This document shows, piece by piece, positions 63,341 through 64,000 of a DNA stretch of 64,000 bases. Each line of letters begins with the position of its first letter. Within the stretch, counting starts at the first letter, position 1. The position numbers and the translations under genes were made by a program. A model generated the notes under the pieces. It was given only the letters and a program-made list of their open reading frames with translations, was not told where the DNA came from and ran no database searches. Origin of the DNA: Paraburkholderia xenovorans LB400 (GTDB taxonomy: Bacteria > Pseudomonadota > Gammaproteobacteria > Burkholderiales > Burkholderiaceae); the NCBI RefSeq assembly GCF_000013645.1, contig NC_007953.1:1240001-1304000 (forward strand). Direction: 5' to 3'.

Positions 63341-64000
63341 ATGTCTATCTCATCGCTTTGGCCTACACCTCCTGGATCGAACGCCAGGATTCCGACTACG
63401 GACTGGATCTTCGAAGATCCTCATTCGAAGGCCCTGCTCGCCGAAATCGAGCAGATCGCGCCGAGTGATGCGAGCGTTCTGATTAGCGGCAAGACGGGTA
63501 CAGGCAAGGAACTGATCGCACGCTACATCCATAGTCGCAGTCTGCGCCGCCACGGCCCGTTTGTGACGGTAACCTGCGGCGCATTTTCCGAGATGCTCAT
63601 CGATGCGGAATTATTCGGTCATGAAAACAGGGCCTTTCCAGGTGCATTCGGCACGCAAACGGGTCGCTTCGAGGAGGCCAACGGAGGCACGCTCTATCTC
63701 GACGAGATCAACGATTTAAATATACCGATACAGACCAAACTGCTCAGAGTGCTCAAGGACAAGGAAGTCCTGCGTCTGGGTGGACATAAGGGTATTGCGA
63801 TCGATATTCGGGTATTGGCCTCGACCACCTCGGAAGTCGAAGCGCTTGTTTCCTCAGGAAAGTTTCGCGAGGATCTTTACTATCGCATCAACGTCGTGAC
63901 CCTGGACATACTGCGCCTCAGCGAACGACCCGGCGACATCATTCCGTTGGCCCGATACTTTATTAAAGAATATAGTCGCCAGCTCAATTATTCGGGCGGA
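63341..64000 (+). CDS. Sigma54-dependent activator (SfnR-like), N-terminal 220 residues
   Basis: The AAA+ domain begins almost at once, with no receiver or sensor domain: Walker A ISGKTGTGKELIARYIH near residue 48 and Walker B NGGTLYLDEIND near 115. A VLASTTSEVEALVSSGKFREDLYYRINV segment follows, and the gene runs past the window end. The loop that contacts sigma54 reads GHENRAFPGAFG instead of the near-invariant GAFTGA. SfnR-type activators control sulfone and sulfonate use. The C-terminal Fis-type domain is outside the window. Confidence 0.85.
   Translation, partial: MSISSLWPTPPGSNARIPTTDWIFEDPHSKALLAEIEQIAPSDASVLISGKTGTGKELIARYIHSRSLRRHGPFVTVTCGAFSEMLIDAELFGHENRAFPGAFGTQTGRFEEANGGTLYLDEINDLNIPIQTKLLRVLKDKEVLRLGGHKGIAIDIRVLASTTSEVEALVSSGKFREDLYYRINVVTLDILRLSERPGDIIPLARYFIKEYSRQLNYSGG

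Overview
The window looks like a beta-proteobacterial replicon of the Paraburkholderia/Burkholderia type (high GC, two Burkholderia-style porins, sugar/organic-acid catabolic operons) carrying a large acquired island. The identification rests on protein sequences recognised from memory. The biphenyl (bph) enzymes at 4-15 kb look identical or nearly identical to those of Paraburkholderia xenovorans LB400, including the BphA1 residues Thr335/Phe336/Asn338/Ile341. No database search was run.

Layout. 0-3.1 kb: end of a periplasmic ferric-iron binding protein, then a tyrosine integrase, a RelE/HigB-HigA type toxin-antitoxin pair and the tail of an IS6-like transposase. 3.2-15.2 kb, all on the minus strand: a frameshifted ompW and the complete bph locus, transcribed bphR1(orf0)-A1-A2-X(orf1)-A3-A4-B-C-K-H-J-I-D. 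It would take biphenyl to benzoate plus pyruvate and acetyl-CoA. 15.3-16.85 kb: a graveyard of four transposase fragments. 16.85-20.05 kb: a complete IS1071 (3204 bp, 110-bp inverted repeats). 20.05-24.3 kb: a chromate-resistance operon (chrB, chrA, a superoxide dismutase-rhodanese fusion, a second ChrB-domain protein and an exported protein), with a distal gene cut off by IS1071. 24.3-25.5 kb: remnants of an integrative conjugative element. 25.5-30.4 kb: a Tn5053/Tn402-type mercury transposon (merR / merT-P-C-A-D-E) that has lost most of its transposition module and ends about 160 bp upstream of another serine resolvase gene.

31.4-64 kb looks like resident replicon: a SET-domain protein; a metallo-beta-lactamase-fold hydrolase with a divergent TetR; a three-subunit molybdenum aldehyde/xanthine oxidoreductase; an MmgE/PrpD protein; a tartrate-type transporter, dehydrogenase and LysR regulator; two convergent porins; and a tightly coupled operon of an amidohydrolase, an Asp/Glu-hydantoin-type racemase, a polyamine-type ABC importer and an RpiR regulator. 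After these come an MFS exporter with a divergent LysR, a flavin amine/amino-acid oxidase, and an SfnB/DszC-like flavin monooxygenase followed by a sigma54-type activator running off the window. Several pseudogenes (LysR, IS6-like transposase, SsuA-like binding protein) and gene-poor stretches of 0.8-1.4 kb separate these blocks.

The acquired half combines xenobiotic degradation, chromate and mercury resistance through successive mobile-element events. No clearly unprecedented system is evident. The best candidates for undescribed biology are the amidohydrolase-racemase-ABC-RpiR operon, the dismutase-rhodanese fusion and the sigma54-type activator with an altered GAFTGA loop.
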